Counted from the stretch's first letter, positions 10,593-19,256 are shown. The stretch: DNA of 64,000 nucleotides from Sphingomonas sp. Leaf407 (GCF_001425385.1 NZ_LMQO01000003.1:248001-312000); one strand, 5' to 3'. Notes: generated by a model from the letters alone, not told the origin. Numbers and translations are program-made.

Positions 10593-11134
10593 AGACCGAA
10601 AAGCAGAAGATGATCGCCGGCGAGCTGTATGACGCCAGCGACGCCGAACTGGTCGGCGATGTCGCCGCTGCGGGGGCATGGATGGACCGCTACAACGCCT
10701 CGCTGTCGTGGAGCCCCGACGATCGCCTGCCGCTGCTGCGCGAACGGCTGGCGCGGGTGGGGGCGGGGGTCAACATCCGCCCGCCGTTCCATATCGACTA
10801 TGGCTACAACATCACCGTCGGGGACGCGGTGTTCGTCAACTTCGGCTGCGTGATCCTCGACGTGTGCGCGGTCACGATCGGCGACCGGACGCAGATCGGG
10901 CCGGGCGTGCAGATCCTCGCGGCCGATCACCCGCGCGATCCGGCGGTGCGCGCGCAGATGGTCGAATTCGGTCGGCCGGTGACGATCGGCGCGAACGTAT
11001 GGATTGGCGGCGGCGCGATCCTGTTGCCGGGCATCACGGTCGGCGACGACGCGCTGATCGGTGCCGGCGCGGTCGTGACCCGTGACGTGCCGGCGGGCGC
11101 TACCGTCGTCGGCAATCCGGCGCGGGTGCGATAA
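10589..11134 (+). CDS. sugar O-acetyltransferase (maltose/galactoside acetyltransferase type)
   Basis: 181 residues, close to E. coli Maa (183). The Maa leader is present: MKTEKQKMIAGELYDASDAEL (split here as MKTEKQKM and IAGELYDASD), then PPFHIDYGYNITVGDAVFVN. The left-handed beta-helix hexapeptides follow (VTIGDRTQIGPGVQI, then VTIGANVWIGGGAILLPGIT and VGDDALIGAGAVVTRDV). The catalytic His is in AADHPRDP. It transfers acetyl from acetyl-CoA to a sugar hydroxyl; the sugar is unknown. Its ATG overlaps the radC stop by four bases, so the two are coupled. Confidence 0.9.
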   Translation: MKTEKQKMIAGELYDASDAELVGDVAAAGAWMDRYNASLSWSPDDRLPLLRERLARVGAGVNIRPPFHIDYGYNITVGDAVFVNFGCVILDVCAVTIGDRTQIGPGVQILAADHPRDPAVRAQMVEFGRPVTIGANVWIGGGAILLPGITVGDDALIGAGAVVTRDVPAGATVVGNPARVR

Positions 11135-11161
11135 AAAACCGCCGGGATTTCTCCCGGCGGT
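11133..11161 (-). terminator. intrinsic terminator for the EF-hand gene
   Basis: On the complementary strand a perfect 10-base stem (ACCGCCGGGA with TCCCGGCGGT, four-base loop) is followed by six uridines (the AAAAAA at 11133-11138). It lies about 33 bases beyond the stop of the minus-strand EF-hand gene. On the plus strand the hairpin follows the acetyltransferase stop directly and could help end that transcript too. Confidence 0.85.
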
Positions 11162-11193
11162 CAAGTGCTGCATCAAAGGGGGCGTGCCGGAAA

Positions 11194-11661
11194 TCAGGCG
11201 CTCTGGCTCAGGAAGCTCGTCAGTTCGGCCTTCGACACCGCCTTCGACTTGTCCTTGTCGGCCTGCGCGAACGCCTGTTTCACCCATGCCTTCACGTCGG
11301 GCTTGTCGGCCGAGGTGGCGGGATCGCTCGCCGAGCGGAGCGCGACCATCCATTCGCCGAACTGGGATTCGGTCAACTGGCCCTTCCCGTCCTTGTCGTA
11401 TTTCGGGAATTCGGCCTCGACGATCTGCGCGATCTGCTCGCCCGACGCGGGCTGGCCGGCTTCGGCGGTCGTCTGCACGGTCTGCGTCGCGGGATCGGGC
11501 TGCGTTGCCGGAGCGGCCTGTTCCGGGGCGGCGGCAGTCGTCGCATCGCCCGGCGCCGTCGTCGGCGCGGCGGGTGCAGTCGTCTGGGCGGGGACGGCGG
11601 TTTGCGCAAATGCACTGCCCGAAATCAGTAGGGCACTGGCGAAAAGAACTGGCTTCATCAT
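11194..11661 (-). CDS. secreted EF-hand calcium-binding protein
   Basis: 155 residues. A signal peptide (MMKPVLFASALLISGSAFAQ) leads into a low-complexity Ala/Thr/Pro/Gln linker (about residues 20-70). Two EF-hand loops follow: DKDGKGQLTESQF near residue 88 and DKDKSKAVSKAEL near residue 137. Both keep the D-x-D-x-x spacing, although position 12 of each loop is not a perfect Glu match. It should be exported and may bind Ca2+; its partner is unknown. GGAG lies 8 bases before the start (complement of 11668-11675). Confidence 0.85.
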   Translation of the reverse strand: MMKPVLFASALLISGSAFAQTAVPAQTTAPAAPTTAPGDATTAAAPEQAAPATQPDPATQTVQTTAEAGQPASGEQIAQIVEAEFPKYDKDGKGQLTESQFGEWMVALRSASDPATSADKPDVKAWVKQAFAQADKDKSKAVSKAELTSFLSQSA

Positions 11662-11878
11662 CGAATTACTCCTTTACGGATTGGTTCGGGTATTCAACGC
11701 CGCGTTCCATGTTGTCTGGAACGACTTGGCGGTGACGGAACCCATCTATGTCGTTTCGGTTTCGATGAAACCCCCGTCTGTCATATTTCTGTCGCACGAC
11801 AGGCTCGATTCACCCGCGACATGTTGCTAGGGCGCGGCCAACCGTTCGACGCTCCAGAACTTCAGAAAGGGTCCGCCC

Positions 11879-13189
11879 ATGATTCCGCGCTACTCCCGCC
11901 CCGAAATGTCCGCGCTGTGGCAACCGCAGGCCCGGTTCCGCATCTGGTTCGAGATCGAGGCGCATGCGACCGACGCGCTCGCCGATCTGGGCGTGGTGCC
12001 GCGCGAGGCGGCCGACAAGATCTGGGCGATGAACGACGCCGATTTCGATGTGGAGCGGATCGACGAGATCGAGGCGGAGACGAAGCACGACGTCATCGCC
12101 TTCCTGACCCATGTCTCCGAACGCACCGGGCCGGAAGCGCGCTTCCTGCATCAGGGGATGACCAGCTCCGACGTGCTCGACACCTGTCTTGCGGTGCAGC
12201 TCGCCCGCGCGTCGGACATATTGCTCGCCGATCTCGACCGGCTGCTCGAGGTGATCGAGCGCCGTGCCCGCGAACACAAGCTGACCCCGACGATCGGCCG
12301 CAGCCACGGCATCCATGCCGAACCCGTCACCTTCGGCCTCAAGCTGGCGCAGGCCTATGCCGAGTTCGATCGCTGCCGCACGCGGTTGAGCAACGCCCGC
12401 GCCGAAGTGGCGACCTGCGCGATTTCGGGCGCGGTCGGCACCTTCGCCAACATTGATCCGGCGGTCGAGGCGCATGTCGCCGACAAGATGGGTCTGACGA
12501 TCGAGCCGGTATCGACGCAGGTCATCCCGCGCGACCGCCACGCGATGTACTTCGCGACGCTGGGCGTCATCGCCGGGTCGATCGAGCGGCTAGCGACCGA
12601 AATCCGCCACTTGCAGCGCACCGAGGTGCTGGAGGCCGAGGAATATTTCTCGCCCGGCCAGAAGGGCTCGTCGGCGATGCCGCACAAGCGCAACCCGGTG
12701 CTGACCGAAAACCTGACCGGCCTCGCCCGCATGGTGCGCGGCTATGTAACGCCGGCGCTGGAGAATGTCGCGCTGTGGCACGAGCGCGACATCTCGCACT
12801 CGTCGGTCGAGCGCTACATCGGGCCGGACGCGACGATCACGCTCGACTTCGCACTCGCGCGGCTGGCCGGGGTGATCGACAAGCTGGTCGTCTATCCGGC
12901 GCGGATGGAGAAGAACCTCAACAAGATGGGCGGCCTCGTCCATTCGCAGCGCGTGCTGCTGGCGCTGACCCAGGCCGGGGTCAGCCGCGAGGATTCGTAC
13001 CGCTGGGTCCAGCGCAACGCGATGAAGGTGTGGGAATCGGACGGCGAACTGTCGCTGCTCGAACTGCTCAAGGCCGATGTGGACGTCGCCGCCGCGCTGC
13101 CGGCGGAGGAGATCGAGGCGCGTTTCGACCTTGGTTATCACTACAAGCACGTCGACACGATCTTCGCCCGGGTGTTCGGCGAGGCGTGA
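11879..13189 (+). CDS. purB: adenylosuccinate lyase
   Basis: 436 residues, typical for the bacterial enzyme. It cleaves SAICAR to AICAR in purine synthesis and adenylosuccinate to AMP, releasing fumarate each time. The start MIPRYSRPEMSALW is characteristic, and the fumarase/aspartase superfamily signature SSAMPHKRNP is present near residue 262. HQGMTSSDVLDT and GRSHGIHAEP, which hold active-site His residues, also match. GAAAGG precedes the ATG. It appears to be a single-gene unit between convergent or unrelated neighbours. Confidence 0.97.
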   Translation: MIPRYSRPEMSALWQPQARFRIWFEIEAHATDALADLGVVPREAADKIWAMNDADFDVERIDEIEAETKHDVIAFLTHVSERTGPEARFLHQGMTSSDVLDTCLAVQLARASDILLADLDRLLEVIERRAREHKLTPTIGRSHGIHAEPVTFGLKLAQAYAEFDRCRTRLSNARAEVATCAISGAVGTFANIDPAVEAHVADKMGLTIEPVSTQVIPRDRHAMYFATLGVIAGSIERLATEIRHLQRTEVLEAEEYFSPGQKGSSAMPHKRNPVLTENLTGLARMVRGYVTPALENVALWHERDISHSSVERYIGPDATITLDFALARLAGVIDKLVVYPARMEKNLNKMGGLVHSQRVLLALTQAGVSREDSYRWVQRNAMKVWESDGELSLLELLKADVDVAAALPAEEIEARFDLGYHYKHVDTIFARVFGEA

Positions 13190-13262
13190 TATGCGGAGGG
13201 GGAGCGGCAGGCGTTCTCCCCTCCATTCATCGTGCTGAAAGGTTCTCGCGCGAACGCTGTGG

Positions 13263-13291
13263 TTGACTCGAAACCGTCACCTTCCTAAAGC
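13263..13291 (+). promoter_or_regulatory. possible sigma-70-type promoter of the ATP synthase F0 genes
   Basis: TTGACT (13263-13268) and TAAAGC (13286-13291) are 17 bases apart, about 65 bases before the atpI-like start. The -35 box is close to consensus and the -10 is a weak match. The 167-base gap after purB is otherwise empty and a promoter for this operon is expected in it. Confidence 0.35.
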
Positions 13292-13356
13292 GCGGCTGCC
13301 TTGGCGGGCTCGCCATCCGGCGTATTTCCGGCCCGGCCGAAAGGTCTTGGGGAGGG

Positions 13357-13680
13357 ATGATGGCGGAGAACGAGCCCGGACTGGACCCCTTGCCCGAAGA
13401 TGCCCGGATCACGTCGCTCGACGAGCGGCTGAAACGGGCGAAGACGGACGAGGCGATCCGTACCGGACAGGCACGCGACGACGCCGGCGAGCGGAACTAC
13501 CGCCTCGGCAATCGCGTGCTGGCCGAACTGATCGGGGGAATGGTCGGGGGGGCGGTGATCGGGGGAACGCTCGATTATCTGCTCGGCACCTCGCCTTGGC
13601 TCCTGCTCGTGCTGCTCTCGCTAGGGATCGTCAGCGCGTTCAGGAACATCATCAGGATTTCGAACCGGCGCCCGGACTGA
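13357..13680 (+). CDS. atpI: AtpI/AtpZ family F0 assembly-associated protein
   Basis: 107 residues: a charged cytoplasmic N-terminus, then two transmembrane helices (VLAELIGGMVGGAVIGGTLDYLLG and PWLLLVLLSLGIVSAFRNI). Both the size and the GGxxGxxLDYLLGTSPW pattern fit AtpI/AtpZ. These proteins assist c-ring assembly and may import Mg2+ or Ca2+. The genes for subunits a, c, b' and b follow, so this is the head of the F0 operon. GGGGAGG lies right before the first ATG (13357), so the second ATG (13360) may be the one used. Confidence 0.88.
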   Translation: MMAENEPGLDPLPEDARITSLDERLKRAKTDEAIRTGQARDDAGERNYRLGNRVLAELIGGMVGGAVIGGTLDYLLGTSPWLLLVLLSLGIVSAFRNIIRISNRRPD

Positions 13681-13717
13681 ACGTTTCGGGCGCCTTGGCA
13701 TATCGGGGCGAAGCGAC

Positions 13718-14503
13718 GTGGCGCAGGCAGGCAAGATCGATCCGATGCACCAGTTCGAGGTGCAGACGATCTTCAACATTCCGCTGGGCGACCATGTCCT
13801 GCCGTTCACCAATTCGGCGCTGTGGATGATCGTGGCCGCCGCCGCGCTGTTCGTGTTCATGATCGGCGGCATGAAGCAGCAGGCGATTCCGGGCCGCTGG
13901 CAGATGGCGGTCGAGGGCTTCACCGGCTTCATCGACAAGCTGCTGGCGGCGAACATCGGGCATGAGGGGCGCAAGTACCTGCCCTATGTCTTCTCGCTGT
14001 TCATGTTCATCCTGTTCGCGAACGTCGTCGGCCTGTTGCCCTTCGGGCTGATCGGGCTGCACCCGTTCACCGTCACCAGCCACTTCACCGTCACCGGCGT
14101 GCTGGCGATCGCCAGCTTCTCGATCGTGCTGGTCGTGGGTCTGTTCAAGCACGGCCTGCGCTTCTTCAGCCTGTTTGCGCCGAAGGGCACGCCGATCCCG
14201 GTGCTGATCCTCGTCGCGCCGATCGAGTTCGTGTCGTTCATGGTCCGCCCGTTCAGCCTCGCGCTGCGGTTGTTCGTCGCCATGACCGCCGGGCACATCC
14301 TGCTGAAAGTGCTGGCCGGGTTCATCATCAATTCCACCGCGACGGGCGTCGGCGTCGGGCTGCTGGTCAGCCTGCCGAGCTTTGCGCTGATGGTCGGCGT
14401 CTCGGCGCTCGAAATGCTGGTCGCCGGCGTGCAGGCCTATGTCTTCGCGCTGCTGACCTCGCTCTACATCAACGATGCCGTGCATCTGCACGACCATCAC
14501 TGA
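13718..14503 (+). CDS. atpB: F0F1 ATP synthase subunit a
   Basis: 261 residues with about six membrane helices. The essential Arg of the proton path is in the helix SFMVRPFSLALRLFVAM, a strong signature of subunit a (R before PFSLALRLF). MHQFEVQTIFNIPL at the N-terminus is typical of alphaproteobacteria. Subunit a forms the two half-channels that load protons onto the c-ring. A GTG at 13718 gives the full-length protein; an ATG at 13745 is the alternative start. Confidence 0.96.
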   Translation: MAQAGKIDPMHQFEVQTIFNIPLGDHVLPFTNSALWMIVAAAALFVFMIGGMKQQAIPGRWQMAVEGFTGFIDKLLAANIGHEGRKYLPYVFSLFMFILFANVVGLLPFGLIGLHPFTVTSHFTVTGVLAIASFSIVLVVGLFKHGLRFFSLFAPKGTPIPVLILVAPIEFVSFMVRPFSLALRLFVAMTAGHILLKVLAGFIINSTATGVGVGLLVSLPSFALMVGVSALEMLVAGVQAYVFALLTSLYINDAVHLHDHH

Positions 14504-14543
14504 TCCCATCCAACCAACTGATTTACCTCAAGGAGTTTTCGAC

Positions 14544-14771
14544 ATGGAAGCAGACTCGATCAAGCTGCTCGGCGCCGGCCTCGCTGCCATCGGTGCGGGC
14601 CTCGCCGCACTCGGCGTGGGCAACGTGTTCGCCGCGTTCCTCCAGGGCGCGCTGCGCAACCCGTCGGCCGCCGCTGGCCAGCAGGGCAACATGTTCATCG
14701 GCTTCGCCGCCGCCGAGCTTCTCGGCCTGCTGGCGTTCGTCGTCGCCGTGCTGCTGATCTTCGTCGCATAA
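14544..14771 (+). CDS. atpE: F0F1 ATP synthase subunit c
   Basis: 75 residues forming the two-helix hairpin of the rotor ring: helix 1 GAGLAAIGAGLAALGVGNVF, a polar loop LRNPSAAAGQ, and helix 2 with the proton-carrying Glu in FAAAELLGLLAFVVAVLL. The start MEADSIKLLGAG is typical of the sphingomonad subunit. AAGGAG lies at a good distance before the ATG at 14544; the frame is open upstream but those codons overlap atpB. Confidence 0.97.
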   Translation: MEADSIKLLGAGLAAIGAGLAALGVGNVFAAFLQGALRNPSAAAGQQGNMFIGFAAAELLGLLAFVVAVLLIFVA

Positions 14772-14886
14772 ACCTACGTGACACCACCGGTGCGGGGATA
14801 GGCCCGCACCGGTCCGCCGGTGCCGTTCAAGGGGCCGGTTTCGGACCGGGCATCTGCCCGGCCGACCAATTGATACGGGACGTTTC

Positions 14887-15378
14887 ATGCCGCAAATCGA
14901 GCAGCTTGCCGCGACGTGGGGGTCGCAGGTCTTCTGGCTGGTGCTGACCTTCGGCATCGTCTTCCTGGTCGTGGGCCTGGGCATGGTGCCCAAGGTGCAG
15001 GGCACGGTCGACCAGCGCGACAAGGGCATCGCCGCCGATCTCGCCGCCGCCGACGCGGCGCGGGCACAGGCCGATGCCACCGAGGCGGCATGGCGCACCC
15101 GCGAAAACGCCAGCCGCGAGGCAGCGCAAAAGCTGTTGGCTGATGCCCGCGCGCGTGGCGCTGCCGCGACTGCCGAACGGCTGGCCGTGGCCAATGCCGA
15201 GGTGCAGGCTCGCGTGACCCAGGCCGAGGCCGACATCGCCGCACAGAAGACCTCGGCGCTCGCCGAGATCGAGGGCGTGGCCGTCGGTGCCGCGCAGGCG
15301 ATCGCCGAGCGCGTGGCCGGCGTGCAGGTCAGCGAACAGGACGCGCAGCGCGCGGTGAAGGCGGTGCTCCATGGCTAA
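14887..15378 (+). CDS. atpG: F0F1 ATP synthase subunit b'
   Basis: 163 residues with one N-terminal membrane helix (FWLVLTFGIVFLVVGLGMVP) and a long Ala/Glu/Arg-rich coiled coil, as expected for a peripheral-stalk subunit. Photosynthetic and alphaproteobacterial ATP synthases use a b/b' heterodimer; the first of the two tandem genes is normally b'. The stalk holds F1 (encoded elsewhere) still while the c-ring turns. The gene overlaps the b subunit by 8 bases. The names atpG, atpX and atpF' are all in use. Confidence 0.92.
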   Translation: MPQIEQLAATWGSQVFWLVLTFGIVFLVVGLGMVPKVQGTVDQRDKGIAADLAAADAARAQADATEAAWRTRENASREAAQKLLADARARGAAATAERLAVANAEVQARVTQAEADIAAQKTSALAEIEGVAVGAAQAIAERVAGVQVSEQDAQRAVKAVLHG

Positions 15379-16006
15379 TCCACATATCGGTGGCGGGGCC
15401 GCCGAAGAAAACCTGTCGCAGGTGGTCCATAACGAGGGCCTGCCCAAGACCGGCAGCGACGCAGTCGAGAGCGCGCATGGCGGCGTGACGGGCGTGCCCC
15501 ATCAGGAGCCGACCGCGCTGTTCCTCGACGCGACTGGATGGGTCAGCGCGGCGATGCTGCTGTTCCTGCTCGTGCTGGTGGTGAAGGGCGTTCCCGCCGT
15601 GATCGGCCGGCTGCTCGACGGACAGATCGCCGCGATCCGCACCCGGCTGGACGAGGCGCGCGTGCTGCGTGCCGAGGCCGAGGCGCTGCGCGACGAATAT
15701 GCCGCGAAGATCGCCGGGATCGAGGCACAGGCCGCCGAGATGGTCGCGCATGCCGAGGCCGAGGCGCAGGGCCTGTTGGCGAAGGCCGAGGCCGACGCCG
15801 CCGACCTGACGCAGCGTCGCGCCAAGATGGCGACCGACAAGATCGCCGCCGCCGAGCGCGCCGCCATCGCCGAGGTCCGCGCGACCGCCGCCGATGCCGC
15901 CGCCAAGGCCGCGACGACGCTGATCGCCGAGCGGATGGCCGGTGGCGCCGACCGCGCGCTGGTCGACCGGACGATTGCCGGTCTGGGTGGTGCCCGGCTG
16001 AACTGA
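15371..16006 (+). CDS. atpF: F0F1 ATP synthase subunit b
   Basis: 211 residues. A roughly 55-residue polar N-terminal extension with His-rich ends (MANPHIGGGAAEENLSQVV) precedes the membrane helix (GWVSAAMLLFLLVLVVKGVPAVIG). A long Ala-rich coiled coil with many EAEAxxxLAKAEADAA-type heptads follows. Together with b' it forms the stator stalk. The N-terminal extension is longer than in E. coli AtpF. A strong terminator follows, so F1 genes are not part of this transcript. Confidence 0.93.
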   Translation: MANPHIGGGAAEENLSQVVHNEGLPKTGSDAVESAHGGVTGVPHQEPTALFLDATGWVSAAMLLFLLVLVVKGVPAVIGRLLDGQIAAIRTRLDEARVLRAEAEALRDEYAAKIAGIEAQAAEMVAHAEAEAQGLLAKAEADAADLTQRRAKMATDKIAAAERAAIAEVRATAADAAAKAATTLIAERMAGGADRALVDRTIAGLGGARLN

Positions 16007-16025
16007 TCCTGTTGCTGTTTGCGTG

Positions 16026-16070
16026 AAAGCGCCGCCCAGCCGACCGGCCGGGCGGCGCTTTTCCGTTTTT
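16026..16070 (+). terminator. intrinsic terminator of the F0 operon
   Basis: AAGCGCCGCCC (16027-16037) pairs perfectly with GGGCGGCGCTT (16050-16060) and is followed by TTCCGTTTTT. It starts about 20 bases after the atpF stop, as expected for the end of the operon. Confidence 0.9.
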
Positions 16071-16137
16071 GCCACGGTCTCTTTCGGGTTTCCGGCCGTG
16101 CCCTTTCCTTGTCCGAGCCCGCAAATGGAGAACCGAT

Positions 16138-16458
16138 ATGGCATGGGCCATCTTGGGCGTTGCGGTCGTGTGCGAGATCATCTGGGCACTCAGCCTGAAA
16201 TGGGCGGCGGGGCAGGCGACGCTGGCGGCGTCGGCAGTGCCGATCACCTTGTCGTTCGTGAACATGGGACTGCTCGCGCTGGCGATGCGCGGCATTCCGG
16301 CGGGGACCGCCTATGCAGTGTGGACGGGCCTCGGGGCGGTCGGAGTCATCATCGGCGGCGTGGTGTTGTTCGGCGAGCGGATTGCGCCGGCGCAGGCGGG
16401 GTTCATGGTGCTGATCGTGATCGGCGTGGTGGGCACGAAACTGTTCGCGCAGGGGTGA
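16138..16458 (+). CDS. SMR-family exporter, Gdx/SugE type
   Basis: 106 residues with four membrane helices. The Glu of EIIWALSLKWA (residue about 13) is the conserved ion/substrate-binding acid of small multidrug resistance proteins. Its context (W-A-x-x-LK) and GTAYAVWTGLGAVGVIIGGVVLFGE match the Gdx/SugE branch rather than EmrE. Gdx exports guanidinium in exchange for protons as a dual-topology dimer. No guanidine riboswitch hairpin pair was recognised in the 70 bases between the F0 terminator and the start. TGGAG precedes the ATG at 16138; earlier in-frame codons give a poor hydrophilic extension. Confidence 0.88.
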   Translation: MAWAILGVAVVCEIIWALSLKWAAGQATLAASAVPITLSFVNMGLLALAMRGIPAGTAYAVWTGLGAVGVIIGGVVLFGERIAPAQAGFMVLIVIGVVGTKLFAQG

Positions 16459-16543
16459 GGTAAACTTTCCAAACGAAGGTTACGCAGAGCAGCCCTTCGC
16501 AGGGTGCTGGTCGGACGATTTCAAGCAACGAACAGAGTATAGG

Positions 16544-16576
16544 GCGGGCGCGGTCTGTAGGGCAGCGCCCGCTTTT
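16544..16576 (+). terminator. intrinsic terminator after the SMR exporter
   Basis: GCGGGCGC (16544-16551) pairs with GCGCCCGC (16565-16572) and is followed by four thymines. It lies in the 276-base gap between the exporter and the DUF4349 gene. I see nothing else in that gap besides a likely promoter for the latter. Confidence 0.65.
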
Positions 16577-16734
16577 CTGCGTTCCGTCGCAGGGACCTCG
16601 ACCGGCGCGGGGATGCGGCGTGGCGTTGGGCCGGCGAAGGTTACACCTGCGCGTCGTGGCAGGCGTTCCGGCCGATTGACCGGGGCGCGTTGGACAGGTC
16701 ATGCTGCGGTTTCACCCAAGGGGGAGCGGGGCGG

Positions 16735-17619
16735 ATGCGGTGGCGGGCGGTAGTGCTAGGCGCGGTGCTGACATTGGCGGCGTGCGGCGGCGGGCGGGAG
16801 ATGCAGCAGCAGCGCTCCGATGCGATGATGGAGTATGACGTGCAGGAGCCGCCCGCCGGAGCGCCAGACGCGCCGCCGGCGTCGGGATCGCAGGTCGCGT
16901 ACAGCTATACCGTCCGCTATGCGTTCGACCGGCCCGGCGTCGCTGCGGTGCAGGGGCAACAACTGGCGCTGTGCCGCAAGCTCGGCCCCACACGCTGCCT
17001 GGTCGTCAGCTCGACGCTCAATGATCCGGGGTCGGACGAGCATATCGTCACCGACGAGGCGGTGCTGCTGATCGATGCGCGTCAGGCGGAGGCGATGATG
17101 CGCCGCTTCGACGCGATCGCCCAAGCCGGCGGCGCACGCCGGGCGCTGCGATCGGTCGAGGCCGAGGATGTGACGCGGCAGATGATCGATGCCGAGGCGG
17201 CGGTCCGCGCCAAGCAGGCGCTGGCCGAACGGCTGCTGACGATCATCCGGTCGGGCAACGGCAAGGTCGGCGAACTGGTCGAGGCGGAGCAGGCCTACGC
17301 CAAGACCAACGAGGAACTGGAGGCGGCGAAGGCGACCCGCGCGACGCTGGCGCAGCGCGTCGCGATGTCGCGGCTGGCGATCAGCTATGCGTTCAACGAC
17401 CTGCCCGGCGGATCGTCGCCGGTCGCGGCGAGCATCGCCACGGCGGGCGATACGCTGTCGAGCAGCGTCGCGGCGCTGGTGACGTTTCTGGTCGCCGCAT
17501 TGCCATGGGTGGTGGTGGGCGTGCCGCTGTTGTGGGGCCTGCGCCGCATCGCGCGACGCCACGGGTGGCGGTTGCCATGGTGGCGGCGAAACGATGCGGT
17601 GGTGCCGGAGCGGGAGTAA
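16735..17619 (+). CDS. DUF4349 domain lipoprotein
   Basis: 294 residues. The N-terminus MRWRAVVLGAVLTLAACGGG has a perfect lipobox (LAAC). A DUF4349-like region follows: SYTVRYAFDRPGVAAVQGQ, DEAVLLIDARQAEAMMRRF, then coiled coil (EDVTRQMIDAEAAVRAKQAL through ELEAAKATRATLAQRV). A C-terminal membrane helix (VTFLVAALPWVVVGVPLLWGLR) and a basic tail end the protein. It may be anchored at both ends, by lipid and by helix. Its function is unknown; DUF4349 proteins are envelope proteins often near stress genes. GGGGAG lies 8 bases before the ATG at 16735. A 206-base gap follows with no convincing gene. Confidence 0.85.
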   Translation: MRWRAVVLGAVLTLAACGGGREMQQQRSDAMMEYDVQEPPAGAPDAPPASGSQVAYSYTVRYAFDRPGVAAVQGQQLALCRKLGPTRCLVVSSTLNDPGSDEHIVTDEAVLLIDARQAEAMMRRFDAIAQAGGARRALRSVEAEDVTRQMIDAEAAVRAKQALAERLLTIIRSGNGKVGELVEAEQAYAKTNEELEAAKATRATLAQRVAMSRLAISYAFNDLPGGSSPVAASIATAGDTLSSSVAALVTFLVAALPWVVVGVPLLWGLRRIARRHGWRLPWWRRNDAVVPERE

Positions 17620-17825
17620 CGGTGTGATCGCGCACCGGGTCGCACCGTCTCCGATGGCGTTGCTCCGCGCGGGAGTGGACGGGGTTCGCTCCCGGGTCGT
17701 CGCACGCCGGGTGCGGGACGACGGGGTTGGCAACGACATCGCTGATGCCCGATCCGGCCGAGGACTGTGCCCGATGAGCGTTGCCGGGGGGGTCGTGGCC
17801 GGTATGACGATCGCCTGAGGGGAAC

Positions 17826-19256
17826 ATGATGTCGGGGATCAGACGTGAGGGGTTGGGGGCGTACGGTCTTGCGATGCTTTCGGGCGCGTTGCTCGCCATG
17901 AGCTATGCGATGAATCCCATATGGTGGGCGGCGTGGTTGGCACCGGCCCCGGTAATCGTCGCGACGTTGCGCGCGCCCGTCGCCGATCGACGCCGGCTTA
18001 CCCTGCTGGCCGGCCTGATCGGTGGAACCAGCAGTTTCTCCTATCACCTGATGGTCGGCGGCTGGTTCTCCGCGATGCTGATCCTGGCCCTTGTCGCCGT
18101 GGCATGGTCGAGCACTATTCGTCTGGGCGTGACCTTTGCGGAGCGGCGGCAGCTTCTTCCCGCCGTGCTTGCCGTGCCGATCGGCTGGGCCGCGATCGAT
18201 ATGCTTCTGATCCATGTGTCGCCGCACGGCAGCGCCGGCAGCATCGCCTATAGCCAGATGAACGCGCTGCCGGTCCTTCAAGTCGCGAGCCTTGGCGGCA
18301 TGCCGGCGATCACCTTCGTCGTTCTTCTCGCCGGCAGCTCGCTCGGGATACTGTGGGCAACGAGGGGGCGGATCGATCGGCGTGGCCTGCCGATGGTCCT
18401 TGTGGTTGCCGTGACGGTGATCGGGGCGACGCTGTCGTTCGGGTTCATGCGGCTGTCCGGGACGGCACCGGCACCCGGACTGTCGGTCGCGCTGATCGCG
18501 ACGGACGGCATCCGATCCCAGCCTCGCGACTGGGATGTCTTTCGCGACACCTATGGTCGGGCGATAGCGCGCGTGATCGCCCCGGGCATGATCGTGCTGC
18601 TCCCCGAAGGCGTCGTCCGGCTTCCGGCCGTCGTTGCCGAGCGGGGCGCGCGCTCGCTTGCCGCCTATGCCGCACGGAAAAATGCGACGATTGTCGTCGG
18701 CGTCATCGTGGACGAGGCGAAGCGGATCACCAATCGCGCGCTGATCGCCCGGCCGGACGGCTCCTATCGCTGGTATGTGAAACAGCATCTGGTGCCCGGC
18801 GTCGAGGCAGGCATCACGCCCGGGCGCGCCGCCATCGTTCTGAACGGGACGGGCGTGGCGATCTGCAAGGACATGCATTTTCCGACGCTCGAACGCGACT
18901 ATGCCGGTAAGGATGCCCGGGTGATGCTGGTGCCCGCGAACGACTTCGCGGTGGACGATTGGTTGACCGCTCGCATGACGGTCCTGCGCGGCGTCGAGGG
19001 CGGGGCCTCGATCGCCCGCGCGGCGCGGCATGGCATCAGCGTCGTGAGCGATCGTTACGGCCGCGTGATCGCCGAGCGTCGCAGCAATGCCGCGATGGGC
19101 ATTTTGCGTGCCCGAATACCTGTCGATCCCGGTGATGCCACCATCTACGCCATGGTCGGAGACGTGTTTGGTTGGGGATGCGTGCTGGCCTGGATATTGC
19201 TGCTGGTCCTGCGTTCGGGCGGATTTTCGCGGGGCTTCGCGAGGGGCGGGTTCTAA
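17826..19256 (+). CDS. apolipoprotein N-acyltransferase-like membrane hydrolase
   Basis: 476 residues. About six membrane helices (residues 10-205) precede a nitrilase-fold domain and a final membrane helix (VFGWGCVLAWILLLVLRS). The nitrilase triad is kept: E261 in VLLPEGVV, K319 in WYVKQHLVP and C347 in GVAICKDMHFP. This is the layout of Lnt, which adds the third acyl chain to lipoproteins. Residues around Cys (AICKDMHFP) differ from the Lnt consensus (CYExxFP), and the N-terminal half is not clearly Lnt. It may be an Lnt paralogue or another membrane amidase/acyltransferase. Where the housekeeping lnt lies is not seen here. Confidence 0.75.
   Translation: MMSGIRREGLGAYGLAMLSGALLAMSYAMNPIWWAAWLAPAPVIVATLRAPVADRRRLTLLAGLIGGTSSFSYHLMVGGWFSAMLILALVAVAWSSTIRLGVTFAERRQLLPAVLAVPIGWAAIDMLLIHVSPHGSAGSIAYSQMNALPVLQVASLGGMPAITFVVLLAGSSLGILWATRGRIDRRGLPMVLVVAVTVIGATLSFGFMRLSGTAPAPGLSVALIATDGIRSQPRDWDVFRDTYGRAIARVIAPGMIVLLPEGVVRLPAVVAERGARSLAAYAARKNATIVVGVIVDEAKRITNRALIARPDGSYRWYVKQHLVPGVEAGITPGRAAIVLNGTGVAICKDMHFPTLERDYAGKDARVMLVPANDFAVDDWLTARMTVLRGVEGGASIARAARHGISVVSDRYGRVIAERRSNAAMGILRARIPVDPGDATIYAMVGDVFGWGCVLAWILLLVLRSGGFSRGFARGGF

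Noticed and set aside
16007-16137. Guanidine riboswitch before the Gdx/SugE exporter
   Set aside because: The gap contains the F0 terminator and no pair of hairpins with ACGR loops or other guanidine aptamer pattern that I can see.
17594-17818. Possible 74-residue gene between the DUF4349 and Lnt-like genes
   Set aside because: It overlaps the end of the DUF4349 gene in another frame, has no ribosome binding site, and its product has no recognisable feature.
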